64,000 nt of DNA from Neonectria sp. B-13 (GCA_002682825.1 NOKP01000012.1:1364001-1428000), one strand, 5' to 3'. Positions 1-12,176 are shown, counted from the stretch's first letter. The notes: generated by a model not told the origin, from the sequence alone. Numbers and translations: made by a program.

Positions 1-574
1 AGGGTGGTATTTGACGGCTTGTGGTTGTAGTTCAGGTGCTATAAACATTAGATGACTACGGAGTAGAGACTTTGTCAATGAAGCAAGTCTAAATCAAGGG
101 CATTCGAAAAAAGACAAGAACGCTTGGGGTAGGATAGTCGTTGCCTTAAATACGACATTGATACCTTGTAGATAATCCTCATAAAATCGTGTATACACTT
201 GATACTTGTGCATCAATGGGCGTTTGGTACTCTAGGATTTCAAATGTCATTGAGGTGGCAGGACACAATGACCAAGAGATTAATGCGAACTGGTCCACCT
301 GGACTTGCAGCTACAGCAGAACTCGTAGTGACACAGCACTTTTGAATGTTTCGAGCAACCTCCTGTAGTCTGTTTTCTAAGTCCTTCAACCGGCTTAGTG
401 GTACAATCACTTGTGGCGGATGGGGCCCAGTATACACTCGGAGAGAGGGGAATATAAATATTGACAACAAAGCCCATTATTCGACGGAAATTCAGGACTA
501 GCCTCTCGGTGTAGAATCAGTAGTGGCTTGTTCTAGTGGAGTTAACACTGACCCTATAGATCTGCCAAACGGGG
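1..574. other. Sequence downstream of the NLR-like gene, no gene recognised
   Basis: I see no supportable gene here. A 76-codon minus-strand reading frame at 240-470 has no recognisable motif and could be chance. The region is the 3' flank of the minus-strand NACHT-ankyrin gene. Confidence 0.4.
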
Positions 575-3500
575 TTACATGGAGGGATTGAAAATATCCA
601 TATGGGACGGAGCCACAATTGGCATGCCAAATCGAGCACCCGCTGCAACAAGCAGCTTGTGTACGGCTGCTAAATCTTTGACGTGATTATCAAATCTGTC
701 AAGCCAAAGCTTTCGCATATTCAATGCGTACTCACCAAGTTCTCTTCTTTCCAATTTCTGTTCGAGAGATCTGGCTTGGAGTTCGCGTTGCTTAGCTAGA
801 TAATTTCTTGAGAAGGCGTTGTAGCCCAGGGGAGTATGCTCGTCAGCGTCAGGTAAGTTGATGTCAATACCTGACGCTTTTAGGAGAGCATTCATGATAT
901 CGATGTAGTGTCCCTTGCCGTCCCAAACCATAATGCCATAAGAGCCCAATTTCCAGTCGTCGTACAACATTGTTCCGCCAAGGTTTGGTCTCCTTAAATC
1001 AAATCCACACATAGCAGCAAAGGCAACAGCTGTGCGGCCTTTGTTATTTTGTGCATTGACCTCAGTGCCCAGAGTATTCAGAAGGATCTCCACTACCTTG
1101 CTATGGAACTGTATGGAAGGCGTGTCAAAACTGGTCTTCATGTTTCCGTCCCACTCGATTGATTGTTGCTTATGAATGTTTCCCGTGGCGGCCAGCATTA
1201 GGGCAGTCTTGCCGTAATCATCACGCAGCTGAACGTCGATCTTTGGGTGCTTTAATAACAGCATCGTATTGTGCATGTAACCAGAATAAGCAGCAACCAT
1301 AAGAGGCGTTTTCGAGTCTTCGAATGCTCTCTTGTCATAGTAACCAAGAAATACGCAGTCGGATTGGGAGCAGCTTGTCCTTGAATTTATATCTGTCTTT
1401 GGATTCCGCAGTAGGATCTCTAGTTATGCCCCTGAACCCTCGAAATTGGTGAGATGGTGAATTGGACTTAGTCTCCCTCTCGATAAGCTGACATCGAGAT
1501 CGTTTCTTTCGAGCAACAACAAAGCAGTCGCCTGACTGGCTCGAAAAATCGGGGTCAACCCTTCTCAATCATACATGTTGATGTCGACAGCCTTCCGTGC
1601 AAGTAGCCTGCGAGAAATTTCCTGATTGTCTGCCTCGCATGTGCATAAGGGGCGTAATGTGTTCTCCGAAGACATTTATATACCCAATATCTGGGTGAAC
1701 CCTATTGTCGTCTAGAAAGATGCTTATGATATCTGAGTTTCTGGATGTTACTGCTGCAGAGAGTGCTGTGGCTTTGTAACTTAAGCAGTCCAAGGCTCCT
1801 CTTATACTGAAGAGTATATTGGGATCTTCTTCCAGTGGTAAAAGGATCTTGCACCCATGTGTCCAGCCTTCACTGGCACACCAGAATAGAGGACCAGTTG
1901 GCGGAGAGGCCTTATTTAGGAATTCAGAATATAGTCTGGGATGCACTATAGCCTTGTCTTGCGAACTTGTTTCCAAGGTGACTGTGCCTCTGGATTGGCT
2001 GTTGCCCAGATTCATCTTGCTGTGAGTTTCTTCGAAATTATTCTGAGAAGAACCGGGAGGACCGGCGCTTTGAGCTGATGTCGAACTTTTTCGGGTCAAC
2101 GTGGTGTTGTGCCAATGGTAAGCCTGTTGAAACTTCTGAAGCCGGTCCTCTACATCAGGTGTCATACTGTCAGGTGTAAGGTGCTGGCCCCAGAATGACA
2201 CCGCCCAGATTAGAAACCGAGGCAGTCGGGAAACCGAGGCACAGAGAGGAAAAGATAGCTGTAAGTCGAAAGCTAGATCCCAATGAATGTCATGCCAGAC
2301 GTTGTTGAGTGTGCCTTTGAATAAAGGCGATGCCATGAGACTCAGGCACGCAGTCAGGAGGGTTGATTCGCCATGTCGAGGGATGGAAGGACAGATGCCG
2401 CTAAGGTATTCACGGATGGATTCATGACCCAGCCTAACCTCAGGTCCCGTAGCATCAAGTAACTCTTTTAATGACCCAGTCACCTGTTTGTCAACGAAGT
2501 TGCTCACAGTAACGAGGCCCTCGCTAAGCCCCATATAGCGTGGAACGTCAACAATCAGGTCGTCTATGTCGCCTTCGAGATATTGTCCCGGCTCCAGGCT
2601 CAAAGCAAGCTCCAGTTCCTTCGTATGAAGTGGAGAGCGGGCAAACGTGAGCCAAGTCAACAGCTTGATAACGACCGGTCCAGTCTCTCGTTGTGCGACG
2701 ATTCTCGACACGGCCTCGCTGTAGTATTCGTTCACATCTTTTGTCAGGTTCTCCAACGCGTCCTTCATCGCCTTGGCTGACGGCTTTCTTAAAACAGACT
2801 TGAGCTGTAGCTCTGCCAGCTTGAAGCTGAACGGCGGCTGTTTAGGTACAGTAATTACATATTGATCAAAGAAGGCACTTACATGCAATCGGATTTATCA
2901 ACGACTTTCTCCCTTGTTAGCTGTCGCAAAGCGGGCTTGTCTTGCATCCAGGAAATTGCATTGGACGCTTTATCGTAGAGCATCTCGACAAGTTTCTCAA
3001 TGTCTTCCTTGCTTGAGCGAACATCAAGACGCTCCGTAAATGGGTTTGACAAGCGCAGTTTTGCCCAAATACCGTCTGCTTCCCGGGAAGTAATGCAAAC
3101 CCTGACCTTTTGCGCACGGCAATGCTCAGAAATCTCTTTAAGCAAACACGCCAGTGAGAATCTTTCCGCATATTCAGGAGAGAACTCGTCTAGAGCATCC
3201 AAAACAAGAAAGCTTCCGCTAAACCTAGGGAGAACGTCTTTTAACAGCGCTTTCCTGTCACTGGCCGTAGAAAGAGGACTTTTCAATGTCTGCTCCAATT
3301 CGGAGCACAATTGAGGTTTTCGGGCGATGAGTTGACGTGTTATGGCCTCCAGTACAAGTTTCTCCGACTGTTGACTGAAACGACTATGATCACAGTATAC
3401 GTAGGCGATGCCAACGTTTTCGTGCCGATACGACAGTTCAAGGTGATCTACAATTCGAGAACTAAGGGAGCTAATTAGCAACCACAGCCAAATCAGAGGA

Positions 3501-4650
3501 CGCATGGAGATACTCACGCAATATACGTCTTTCCAGCGCCCGCTTGTTTCTCAGTCAGTTCACATGCTCGAATGAAGTTTAGTGGCGGAGTACTTACGAA
3601 GGCCTGGGCACCACAAGATCCCACCTTCACCATCACGCCATTTGATAAAACTGTCATTTGTGATGGCCCAGGTGCCACTGTCGGGAAGTCTTGAGCTATG
3701 GAGCTCCTTCTGTTTCATTAGTTGCATGAGATGGTAGTCATTTGGACACAATGAATTCAGCGTCACGGCCTGCATTGTAGCAATCTGGTGCCATTTGACT
3801 GTGAGATACGTATCAGTAGCCAGAAGGGTCATGAGTGCTTTTTGAGCCTTGTCAAGCTCTGCTTTGGCGTCTTCCATCTGGATGGGCTCAATGAGGCAGT
3901 TTGCAAACTTGCAAAAGAAGTTCTTGTTGAGCCAGAGCAAGCTTTTATGCAAGAAGCAGACGAGTTGGGTTTGTAAGGACAGGGCGCCTGAAATGATCGT
4001 GGCGTCTAGGCTGTGCACAGGAAGCTTTTGAAGCTCGGTAAAAAGATACTCGTTAGCGTACAGGCTTTCCAGCCCGTTCACAACTTCTGCCGATTGTTTG
4101 GGAACTCCCATGGCAAGCTGCCTCGGTTAGTATGAGCTTGAGACTTTGCAAGTTCTAAACCCACCTCAAAGACCTGGACGAGTCCGTTGGTCAAAATTTG
4201 CACTGGTGCGTGCCCGGTACATGATGGCAACGTCCCCGAGAGGCTCAGCGTCAATTTCGACAGCGGGAAAAGCTTTTGCATGAAGGCACCAGCCTTTGAA
4301 GATGCTGTCTGACTTCTGGATTCCTGATCCTTTTGTAGAGTGTTGGCAATCTCACTGGTGGACATCTGCGAAGTCGAGTCGACAGTCTTCTGGATACATT
4401 CCTCGAGGTGAGGTAGCTTCGACGATGGCAGACCGAGTTGTGCTTGAAGCACACTCTCAAGATCCTCAACAGCTTTGTGTAGTTTGACTAGACATCCTGC
4501 AACGTTACTGTTTTGTGCCAGGTGGTGAGTTGGAAACGCGTCCAAGGTTACGAGAGGAAGTGCGGGAGGGTCTGATGAGCTGCTTTCAACCGTGGACGGC
4601 GTCTCTGTGCGAGGTTTCGTAAACCTCAACTTTTCTCTTAACCGTCGCAT
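575..4650 (-). pseudogene. NACHT-ankyrin NLR-like protein, disrupted in the ankyrin part
   Basis: This is a fungal STAND/NLR-like signalling NTPase of the heterokaryon-incompatibility type. Reading on the minus strand from the ATG at 4650 and removing introns 4118-4164, 3543-3597, 3471-3517 and 2827-2882, one frame gives a helical N-terminal domain (not a HET domain), then the P-loop GLPGAGKT formed across the 3543-3597 junction, a Walker B-like stretch FLVLDALDEF, a helical linker with HESIREYLSG, and C-terminal ankyrin repeats (such as KTALMLAATGN). The ankyrin portion is broken. The frame must shift by one base near 1636-1650, and reading on then meets TGA at 1565-1567 and TAA at 1424-1426. 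Ankyrin-like sequence continues on both sides of each break, so this looks like decay and not an intron, although a sequencing error could explain the shift. The N-terminal part could still yield a truncated product. The family is established; loss of function is inferred. Confidence 0.8.
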
Positions 4651-5876
4651 GATGGATGGCAGGGAAGTTGCTTGATGGGAGTGGGCTACGAGTTGAAAGA
4701 GGAGATTGCGGTGGAAAGATGACACAACCCCGCCTCTTCTGACGTGTCTCTCACGGATGTGTATCGCATCACGTGAAACGTGCATATGAAAACTTCTTCA
4801 CGTGGAGTCATGTATGAGTGGTAGGTTACGTTGCTGCGCGGCCTCACAGCCCCAATGAGCGTCCTGTAGGGTTATGAATACTTTGAAGCAAAACTCAACA
4901 GTGGGATTGTATAGACCCATTGAAGCAACTTTGCAATAATTTCATGTTGCAAATATGAGGACTTAAGAATGGCACAATGCATTTTCAAGCCGCGTTATAA
5001 GGAGGAGCACGATGACGCTTGATAAAATTATGTGCAGCGGCTCCGATTGGCTGCACCTACTTAAGAGACTGAGACAGCCACTTATTGGCCGCATCATCTC
5101 TTTGCTCTTCATGAATTTTATCACTTGTTTCGGGCTGTCCTTCCTTTGTCTTACTTATTGCTGTGATATTAGCTGCCACGGCAGTCAATTTTGATACTCA
5201 TACCCATCTTTGACTACCATTGAATTCCTTTTCTTCTGATCATTCTTGGGGTCTTGAGATCATCCTCCTAGCATTTCTTGGGCTTACACAATCGTTGTTT
5301 CTTCCCTCTTCATCCGACTGTGCTAAGACAGCATTTTCCTTGGTGGTGCCTTTACCCTGAAGCGCGCGTTCTACTAACAAAGTGTACTTCCTGGGTTTCC
5401 TATCACGGGATTCTGTCTAGAAATTTCATACGGAGTAGCTATACTTTTAATAGTTATTTTAGGTAGTGTTGTATAAAAAGTTAATATTATTTATTTATTT
5501 TATTATACAATATATCTATTAAGTAATTCTTATTCTAATACTTAATAGTAAACCTTTTAGTATTTAATCTTTCAATCGATAAATATTTACTAGTTTAGAC
5601 TAGTGAGTGTAGAATCTATGTATTGGCACCAGCCTGGCTTCTGGGTTGTATTACTAAAACTACATTAGCCTTAGAACAGTTAAAGGATTAGTCAGCGACA
5701 TGCGTTGCGGCATTTTACGCATTGCATTTTCTTATGAACTCAACCAGCAGTGTCCTGTTCAGCTTCCGTCCGTCCTTCGCCTTATATTACCAGACGTATT
5801 TGGGTCCTCAGGCTTTGGACTCTAGGATTGATGACTTAACGGCAACGGCCATCGAGTCTCGTTCCAGGAAGTCGAC
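4651..5876. other. Intergenic region with an AT-rich island
   Basis: No coding sequence is recognised. The first part is the 5' flank of the NLR-like gene. The stretch 5455-5600 is very rich in A and T compared with its surroundings and resembles the AT-rich remains of repeats mutated by RIP in ascomycetes, but no transposon protein or terminal repeat is visible. Confidence 0.45.
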
Positions 5877-7603
5877 ATGACCAAATACGCATTTGTCGTC
5901 TCCGATGGCGTACCGTTACCAGCCAATAAGGCCATCCGGAGTCATGCTATAAAGACGGCCCTGAATTTGCGTTCGAAAACAGTGGCTGGGGGAGATTCGC
6001 CGGATTGCGCAGGCGACTCAAAGCGGACTTCACAATGCAAAAATGAGCTACTAGGTCGGTTCAGACTCAGGCCAGCTTCTATGAGGAGCCACACTGGCAA
6101 ACCGAAGAAAAAGTTACAGACAAAGATACGGCACGCCTCTTTTCGCGTTACTGAAGATACGGCCGACGACAGTCGAATAGTGGCTGTACCACTAAACTTC
6201 AACCAGAACTATTTTAGCAGCAACTACTCATCAGATATTAATTGGTTCGGAGTTAATACTCTCGACCCTTTTGCAACAACCCCGATACCATCAAATCCTA
6301 GAATAGACATACTTCTCAAGCATTGTACGTAATCTATTTTGCCGCTACCCGTTGCTCTAGCTTACCGCCTGTAGTCCTGGTGTTCTTCGACTACCTGACT
6401 ACAACAGTTCCCAGCAACAAGACGTGGCTAGGTCTTGCAATAAACGACCCGCTACTCATGCGCGTTACCCTCTGCATGACGGCAGCTTTCGGAGCTACGC
6501 GAACATCATTATTTAGTCAAGACCTGCGAAAGGAAGGATGGAAACTGAAGGGTGAAGCCATTAACGAGGTCAACTTTACCCTTCAAAATGGCCAAGTTAC
6601 GGAGAATGTACTTGCTGCCATTGCGCATATAGGACATACTGCAGTAAGTATTCGAACGCCTTCAAGCTTCGAAGCCTTCCGATGTTTCCGTACCAAATCG
6701 TTGACATTGGTGTTCCAGAGTCTAGAGGGTTCCTTCGAAGAAGCAGATATCCACTTGCGGGGACTGCAAGGGCTAATTGCTCTCAGAGGAGGTATCAAGA
6801 ATATCAAGACTTACCAGGTTGGCCGATTTATAAATTGGTAAGCGCGAACTATGCATGAGTCAGAGGACTGAAAAAGACGGTTAAATCTAATACGCTTCAG
6901 GGTGGACCTTGAATTAGCTACCGCTCGAGGGCGAAGACCTCTTTACCCTCTCAACTACGACTTGGACAGAGTCAAACTTCCCCAGTATATCATAGAGAAC
7001 TGCAAGGATCCAAGTCTGTCTCGTTTACAAAGCCTCGGGCCAGGACACGAAACCGTTGTGGCGGTCATCCAACTGCTTCGGCAACGAGTCATGGCCGCAA
7101 AATGCAACATGGATTCAACACTGCGGGACGTTCGCGCGCTGTCTTTATCCGCAGCCTTCCTTGCCCTTGATCACATTGAGGATATTCCGACGACCCTGGA
7201 AGAACAATGTCTCCACACATTACTACTAGCCACACATCTCTTTGTATGTGCGGCCATGAAAGAAGGTCATCGATGGACGAGAATCCTCCCACGGACGATG
7301 GCACAGCGCGTACAGGGGTCACTCGAGACTGGGCCAATGTATTTCGCGACTTGGGTGTATCATCTGCCTGAGTTGCTCTGGGTATTATTCGTTGGCGCGG
7401 TGGTAAAGGGGGAGGATCCACAAAGCCAGGGATGGTTCGTCTCACAACTTGAGGTCGTTCGGCAACTCCTTCGATGTAGCACGAGGACGGAGTTTGAGGA
7501 GTATCTACACTACGTGGTATGGGATGACAGTTTTGGTATTGAATTTTTGGATCGTTGGTGGGCGGGTGCTGGCCCTCCAGACATTATGCCCTTGCTGACT
7601 TGA
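5877..7603 (+). CDS. Fungal transcription-factor-like protein lacking a zinc cluster
   Basis: The product resembles the C-terminal regulatory part of fungal C6 factors (the Fungal_trans_2-like fold). Four exons join in frame: 5877-6324, 6375-6643, 6719-6837 and 6901-7603. The first junction gives ILLKHFLVFFDYL, the second HTASLEGSFEEAD and the third INWVDLELA, all smooth. The N-terminus (MTKYAFVVSDGVPLPANKAI) carries a basic stretch, GKPKKK, but no CX2CX6C cluster, so direct DNA binding through a C6 domain is not supported. The C-terminal 230 residues are helical with a conserved-looking FATWVYHLPELLWVLF stretch. Many fungal genomes have such cluster-less relatives, often beside metabolic or accessory loci. 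Its targets are unknown. The next functional regulator, at 8822-11256, is on the opposite strand. Confidence 0.72.
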
Positions 7604-7770
7604 CTGTCTGTCACCAGTAATGTGTTACGGTCAGGCTACGGCCTGTAGGGTGGCCAGGTGGTCAATGTCAGCAGACATTTAGGTGTGTAGATTTCCAGTG
7701 TCAGGACTATCCAATTAGGATAGATTGTAATAGGCTCCCTTATATATATCAGAAGGCTACGGAATTCACT

Positions 7771-7955
7771 TTCCTGGCGGGTCACACAGTGACATTGCAC
7801 CTACTGGTGGCGGTCAGCTTTTCTCCTGCAACAGACGCGGCCTCCACGAAGAGAGAGTGAGAGGGAGACAAACCCGGTACATCGGACTCCCATTGTATTC
7901 GTATTTGATCTTCTCACACCAGCAGCTTCCGGCGGGCATTCTGGCAGATTCGAGG
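7771..7955 (-). pseudogene. Truncated duplicate of the GFA gene (exon 1, intron and start of exon 2)
   Basis: This piece closely matches 12012-12192, the 5' part of the intact GFA gene. On the minus strand it keeps the start codon, the first exon beginning MPAGSCWCEKIKYEYNG, the intron with the same GTTTGT donor, and the first codons of exon 2. There the homology ends. The copy reads VQCHCVTR where the intact gene reads VQCHCVTC, so a metal-ligand cysteine is lost. It cannot encode a working enzyme. Confidence 0.85.
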
Positions 7956-7975
7956 ACCCCATTGTTTCGCATCCG

Positions 7976-8118
7976 GTTCTGATGAGAGATCATCCAAGGT
8001 TCCGTTTGGATACTATTGCTATTCGATCATCCCATCCTGACAAAGGACATAAACGTCAGCGACGCTGTACGGAAGATGCGTGTCGAGGTAACATGCTTCG
8101 AACCGAAGGATATGATTA
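7976..8118 (+). pseudogene. Truncated duplicate of the SDR gene (intron end and start of exon 2)
   Basis: This stretch matches about 13322-13465, which is the end of the intron and the beginning of exon 2 of the intact short-chain dehydrogenase gene. It keeps the same orientation and lies on the same side of the GFA piece as in the parent locus, but the roughly 1.1 kb that separates them there (shared promoter and SDR exon 1) is missing. Many differences between the copies are transitions, so the duplication is not very recent. Confidence 0.82.
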
Positions 8119-8260
8119 GGACTACGGCCCAGATTAGAAAACGAGGCACTTGGAAAAGGGAGGCTCCAGGCTTAAAGCAAACCTTAGTATCTGGAAAAGT
8201 GACATTTAAATTATCCTAGAGAACCACCCTTTTCGAGAACTTCCCTAAAACCCGGCTACC

Positions 8261-8503
8261 TCAAGGTTGGTCCGGGTGGAGTGGACTCATGTCGTCAAAG
8301 AACCTAAACAGCAGAACCTGCCCCGACTCGCACCCGATCACCACGCTGCGGCCCTGCACCCGGCAGGAGGACGACCTATTCCAAGGCTGGAGCGCCTCGG
8401 GCAGGAAGATGACCTTGCGCTCGTTCCAAGTGATGGTACTGTCGTCCTTGCTAATGCTCACCGGAGAGCACTCGGGCAGCCGCAAGCGCCGCCTCTTCGC
8501 GTA
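8261..8503 (-). pseudogene. Possible remnant of a STAND/WD40 C-terminus
   Basis: A minus-strand frame ending at 8261 contains TITWNERKVIFLPEALQP and, further on, RSVVIGCESGQVLLFRFFDD. This pattern (W-x-x-x-K-V-I-F-L-P followed by G-x-V-V-I-G-x-x-S-G-x-V) recalls the last WD40-type blade of fungal NACHT-WD40 proteins. The frame is blocked upstream by a stop and no NTPase portion is present, so at best it is a fragment. The assignment rests on memory of the family pattern and is weak. Confidence 0.33.
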
Positions 8504-8821
8504 CAGCCTTCTCTAGTGACGCTTCGCTGATGTCGAACGGCCATGCGCTAAACTCAAAAACCTTCGTTCAAACGGCCTATCGAATAACCATAGAAAGCCT
8601 CCGACTCCCCCAAGGACTTCGAAGAAGAATCTTAAGCACTTTCGACTGCACGCCCAATCACCCCCTCTCCAGCTGTATCCCTCAACTATCTGAGTTGCTA
8701 GACCGCCCAGAGTCATAACATGATCGAGTGAAACAAACACAAGGCTGAATCAAACTAGAATTGTTAGACACTTCATCTCCGCACTGCAGGCCTTTTCCAT
8801 GAACTTCCGCCTGAGCTATCT

Positions 8822-11256
8822 TTAGAGAAATGCTTGTCTTGCCAAGTCATTCAAACTCAGAACAGGCTCACCTTTAGAAAACGACTGATCGAGGAAATGA
8901 ATCGTCCTCGAAATTATACCAGCCTCTTGAACACTCATCTCTTGGTCGTACCCGGAAAGGAGGTCTTTGTTGTTGTCAAATTCGGCAGATGAAGGATTCC
9001 ACAGACTATAAGCCGCGACTTCCTGCTCGGCAAACTGGATCGTAGCGTACAGTATAGCCATCATATCGTTCACGACCGGAAAGCGCTGTTGCAACTCCTC
9101 GAGCACATTGATGCAGAGCTTGACGCTTTCTTGTCTATCGGACGATTGTGTGAACTGGTATAGGGGCTGTTGCAATGTATGGATGATTCCAGAATTTATG
9201 GCGAGGGGCGACCTGAGAGAATGTCAGAATGTCAGCATAAATCTGGAGCGTGTCCCCCGTTCATGCAAGATGGCTACATGTTTACATGAGCTTAGGCCAG
9301 GGCTGTTTACGTGCATTGTGATGGGCAGATATGGGCCCAGACCAAGGTTTCTGACTTCTGTGATCAGGTTTGTCATATCTCCCGCCGCGCGTTTTGCCCG
9401 CTGCCACTGCGTTTCGAGGAGGCTTACCATGCCCCGTGACCACTGGGACGAGTTGCTGAAGTAAGTTTGGCGCGGTTGATTTAAGGTGACTAGTATGGAA
9501 CTGTTTTGATATTTGTCAGCTTTTCGAAGGCGAGCTACAGCAAAAGACAGGTATCTTACTCGCACAAGAGCAGAGCTAGATTTCGATGGAATACAAGCAT
9601 TTTGAGGCTGCTTAAAGTCGAGGTCGTCGTAACGAGAGAGAAGCTGTCAGCGAATTTGTCTCGCCACGCAGACAATTCTAAGCTTGCTCTGTCTATATTG
9701 AACAAGCATTCCACGATTTGATCTCCAGCCTCTCTTTCTAGGTCTAGTTCATAGCCTGCCGAAGGCTTGACTTGACGGATCTTGATAACTAATTTCGTGA
9801 GTTCCGTTAGAAAAAGAAACATTCTTGTCAAAGTAAGCTTGGTCTCTTTGTCATAGACCTTGGAGTAGAGGGTGGAGTCTTTGATATCCTCGACATGAAG
9901 AGGAGAAAGTTCAGGTAAGTATGGTTCCATCTTGGTAATGTTTCGCGAACTGAGAGAGATCGTCAATTCTCGAACGGCACAGGCCCACTGGAGACGCTTG
10001 AGAGGCTTCCCGCTATCCAAAGAGCCTGTGGATGGCCTTTCGTGGTCATGGGAGATTTCCTTGATCATCGACGTAGCAAGAGAGAGCCAGTACGATGTCC
10101 TCTGAAAAGACTTTCGGTACGGCCTTGGTGAGCGGTACGATAGTAGCAGGGCGGCGCCAGCGAGCGCAAATCTGTCCTCCTCCGTCCCGAAGTCAAAGAG
10201 CAGCTAGGGAAATGGTTAGTCCCGGGAATGAAGCTGCCTGTATGACTTGGCTCCCCTTTTAGACTTACCCGTGCCTTCTCGAAAAGTGATTCTTGTGCTT
10301 CGGCGACGGAACTATAACCGAGCTGGCGGACATGATCGGCCGGGACAAACTAAAGCTTGTGATTCAGTCGGACTGGCAAACGAGGATGCAATTTGGGCAC
10401 TACTCACCGGACAGGCCGCGAATAACATGGATCTGTGCAACAGAAGGCTCATGTTCTTCAAGCCATGCTCGTATTCTGACCAAGACTCGTCTTCGGCTAA
10501 GACTGGCAGGAATGGGTGGACAAAGAGGAAATATGCCCTGAAGAAGCCTTCCTGCGCCGACTGAGGAGGAAGAATAAAGACTCCCTTCCGAATGAGGTAG
10601 TTCAAGTCATCTTCAGATAGATGAGACAGGCTGCAGGATCCTACCAATGGTGAACTAGGAGGTATGGAGCCACCTAGCCAGTCGACCGGGAGGACGCTAT
10701 CAGAGATGGGGAGCTGCTGGGAGAGAAGCTGAGAGAGGAGATCAGAGGCAGAAAGCCGCGAGTAGCCCGCCTGATCAAAATCAAAGGATGGCTGGAGGAA
10801 ACCGGACTGCAATGAGGCGTCCCCTGGTGGAGAGAGGCCTAGCCCGGCGGCATTGGATTGAGATGCTAGACTATCCTCCGGCCATAGAGCTGAAACACTG
10901 AGCGCGTCCTCACTGACTGCTGGGAACTGCTGGTCATTGATGGGCGTTGGTAGTCTCGTGACTGATGCCGCAGACCGCTGGGGCTGTCTGCGTCGTCCTG
11001 CTGTCGCGGTACTGCGTCTGTTGCTGTTCCGGCCGCGATGTCAGTGGTGGCGCAATGAGCGGAGGGAGCGATATAGCTGGCCTTACCCGTTCTCCTGCTT
11101 GGGCATTACGCAGCTGGTGCCCTCCAGCCTACATCTGATGCAGGGAAGTCGAGTGATGACATCGCACCGGATCTTTCGAGCGCGGCACGCCTGGCAGGCT
11201 GCGGACGCTCGTTTGCGCTCGACGGACCGGCCGGATCTAAGTGCGGCCGAAGACAT
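8822..11256 (-). CDS. Zn2Cys6 fungal transcription factor
   Basis: This is a nuclear DNA-binding regulator. From the ATG at 11256 (MSSAALRSGRSVERKRAS) the first exon encodes the zinc cluster ACQACRARKIRC...PCIRCRLEGTSC with CX2CX6C and CX2CX6C halves. Introns that restore the frame are 11024-11086, 10350-10407 (joining LFAACP to FVPADH), one at about 10205-10265, and 9501-9559 (joining LLLCD to SILVTLNQP). The middle part has the YFLFVHPFLPVL pattern typical of the Fungal_trans domain. The last junction, near 9190-9320, is unresolved: no canonical GT donor gives the right phase for the final exon (AINSGIIHTLQQP to RQAFL). A GC donor at about 9317 would work; otherwise a frameshift is present. 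It lies beside the GFA-SDR-CoA-transferase group, so it may regulate it; this is inferred from position only. Confidence 0.82.
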
Positions 11257-11687
11257 TGTGTTGTATTCTTGGGTTTCTGGTCGGCAGCCGCCAAGAACGG
11301 TTTTGTAGAACGAAGCTTTTCTTTCTTGATTAGGGGGTGAACCAGAGTGATGCGTCTTTTGACACCTCTGCCTCGGTTGGACCCGCTCGCATCTCGCTCG
11401 CACCCCGCTGTCTCTCTCTCGGCAGGCCCGGCCTGACAGAAAGAAGACGCACGTTTACTGCATAGCACACTACATCCTATCCTAGTTGTCGCGCAGTATA
11501 TGCACAAGGTGTATACATGAGTACTATTCTGAGTCATCTTATACTCTTTATCGATGGGTTTCACATCCCAAATGAGCCTGGCTCTCGCTATTCGAGAGCG
11601 AAGACGGATATTTGGAGGCGCCGCAGCCCTGAGCTGAGAGCTTGCTTCTCCGCCACATCCGTGACTCCGCATCGTTCTTTCTCCGCT
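11257..11687. other. 5' flank of the regulator and 3' flank of the GFA gene
   Basis: No further gene is seen. The stretch lies upstream of the minus-strand regulator start at 11256 and downstream of the GFA stop at 11688. Confidence 0.4.
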
Positions 11688-12176
11688 TCAAAGAACCTTC
11701 AGGCCCTGCACCGGTGGCAGCCACTTTGCCCGGTCAGCGGGGAACCCCTCATGATCGGGAGTCTCCACATCCGCTCCGAGCTCTCCGTTGGCACCATCCA
11801 GCGTCCCCGTTTGAACGACCCACAGGTCCTCCGTCTGGTCGGTGTGCAGGTTCTTCCACAGGTTGGAGGAGCAGGTGTCGCAGAAGTAGACGGTGAGGGG
11901 ACTACCGAGTATATGCTGTTGGGTGTACGACTTGAGGTGCTCTTCCCCCTGTGTTATCTTCAGCGTGTCCTTGGGAACCATGACGTTGACCGTGAACGCG
12001 CCGCCCGAGATCTTCTGGCAGGTCACGCAGTGACATTGCACCTATTGATGTCGGTCAGCTTCTCTCCCGCAACAGACTCGGCCTCCATGGATAGAAAGAG
12101 GGAGACAAACCCGGTACACCGGAGTCCCATTGTATTCATATTTGATCTTCTCACACCAGCAGCTTCCGGCGGGCAT
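11688..12176 (-). CDS. Glutathione-dependent formaldehyde-activating (GFA/CENP-V) family protein
   Basis: GFA-family proteins are small zinc proteins; the founding member promotes S-hydroxymethylglutathione formation, while most fungal relatives have unknown substrates. Two exons fit: 12176-12111 and 12041-11688, with intron 12042-12110 (donor GTTTGT, acceptor AATAG). The junction gives GTPVYRVQCHCVTCQKISGG. Visible zinc ligands are SCWC near the N-terminus, the CHCVTC pair, and YFCDTC about 50 residues further on, as expected for the fold. Length is about 140 residues, normal for the family. The donor is weak, but a diverged second copy at 7771-7955 keeps it, which supports the gene model. 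It is divergent from the SDR gene, with about 500 bp between the two start codons. Confidence 0.87.

Noticed and set aside
8513..8740. Minus-strand frame of 75 codons upstream of the possible WD40 remnant
   Set aside because: No motif and no continuity with the remnant; treated as chance.
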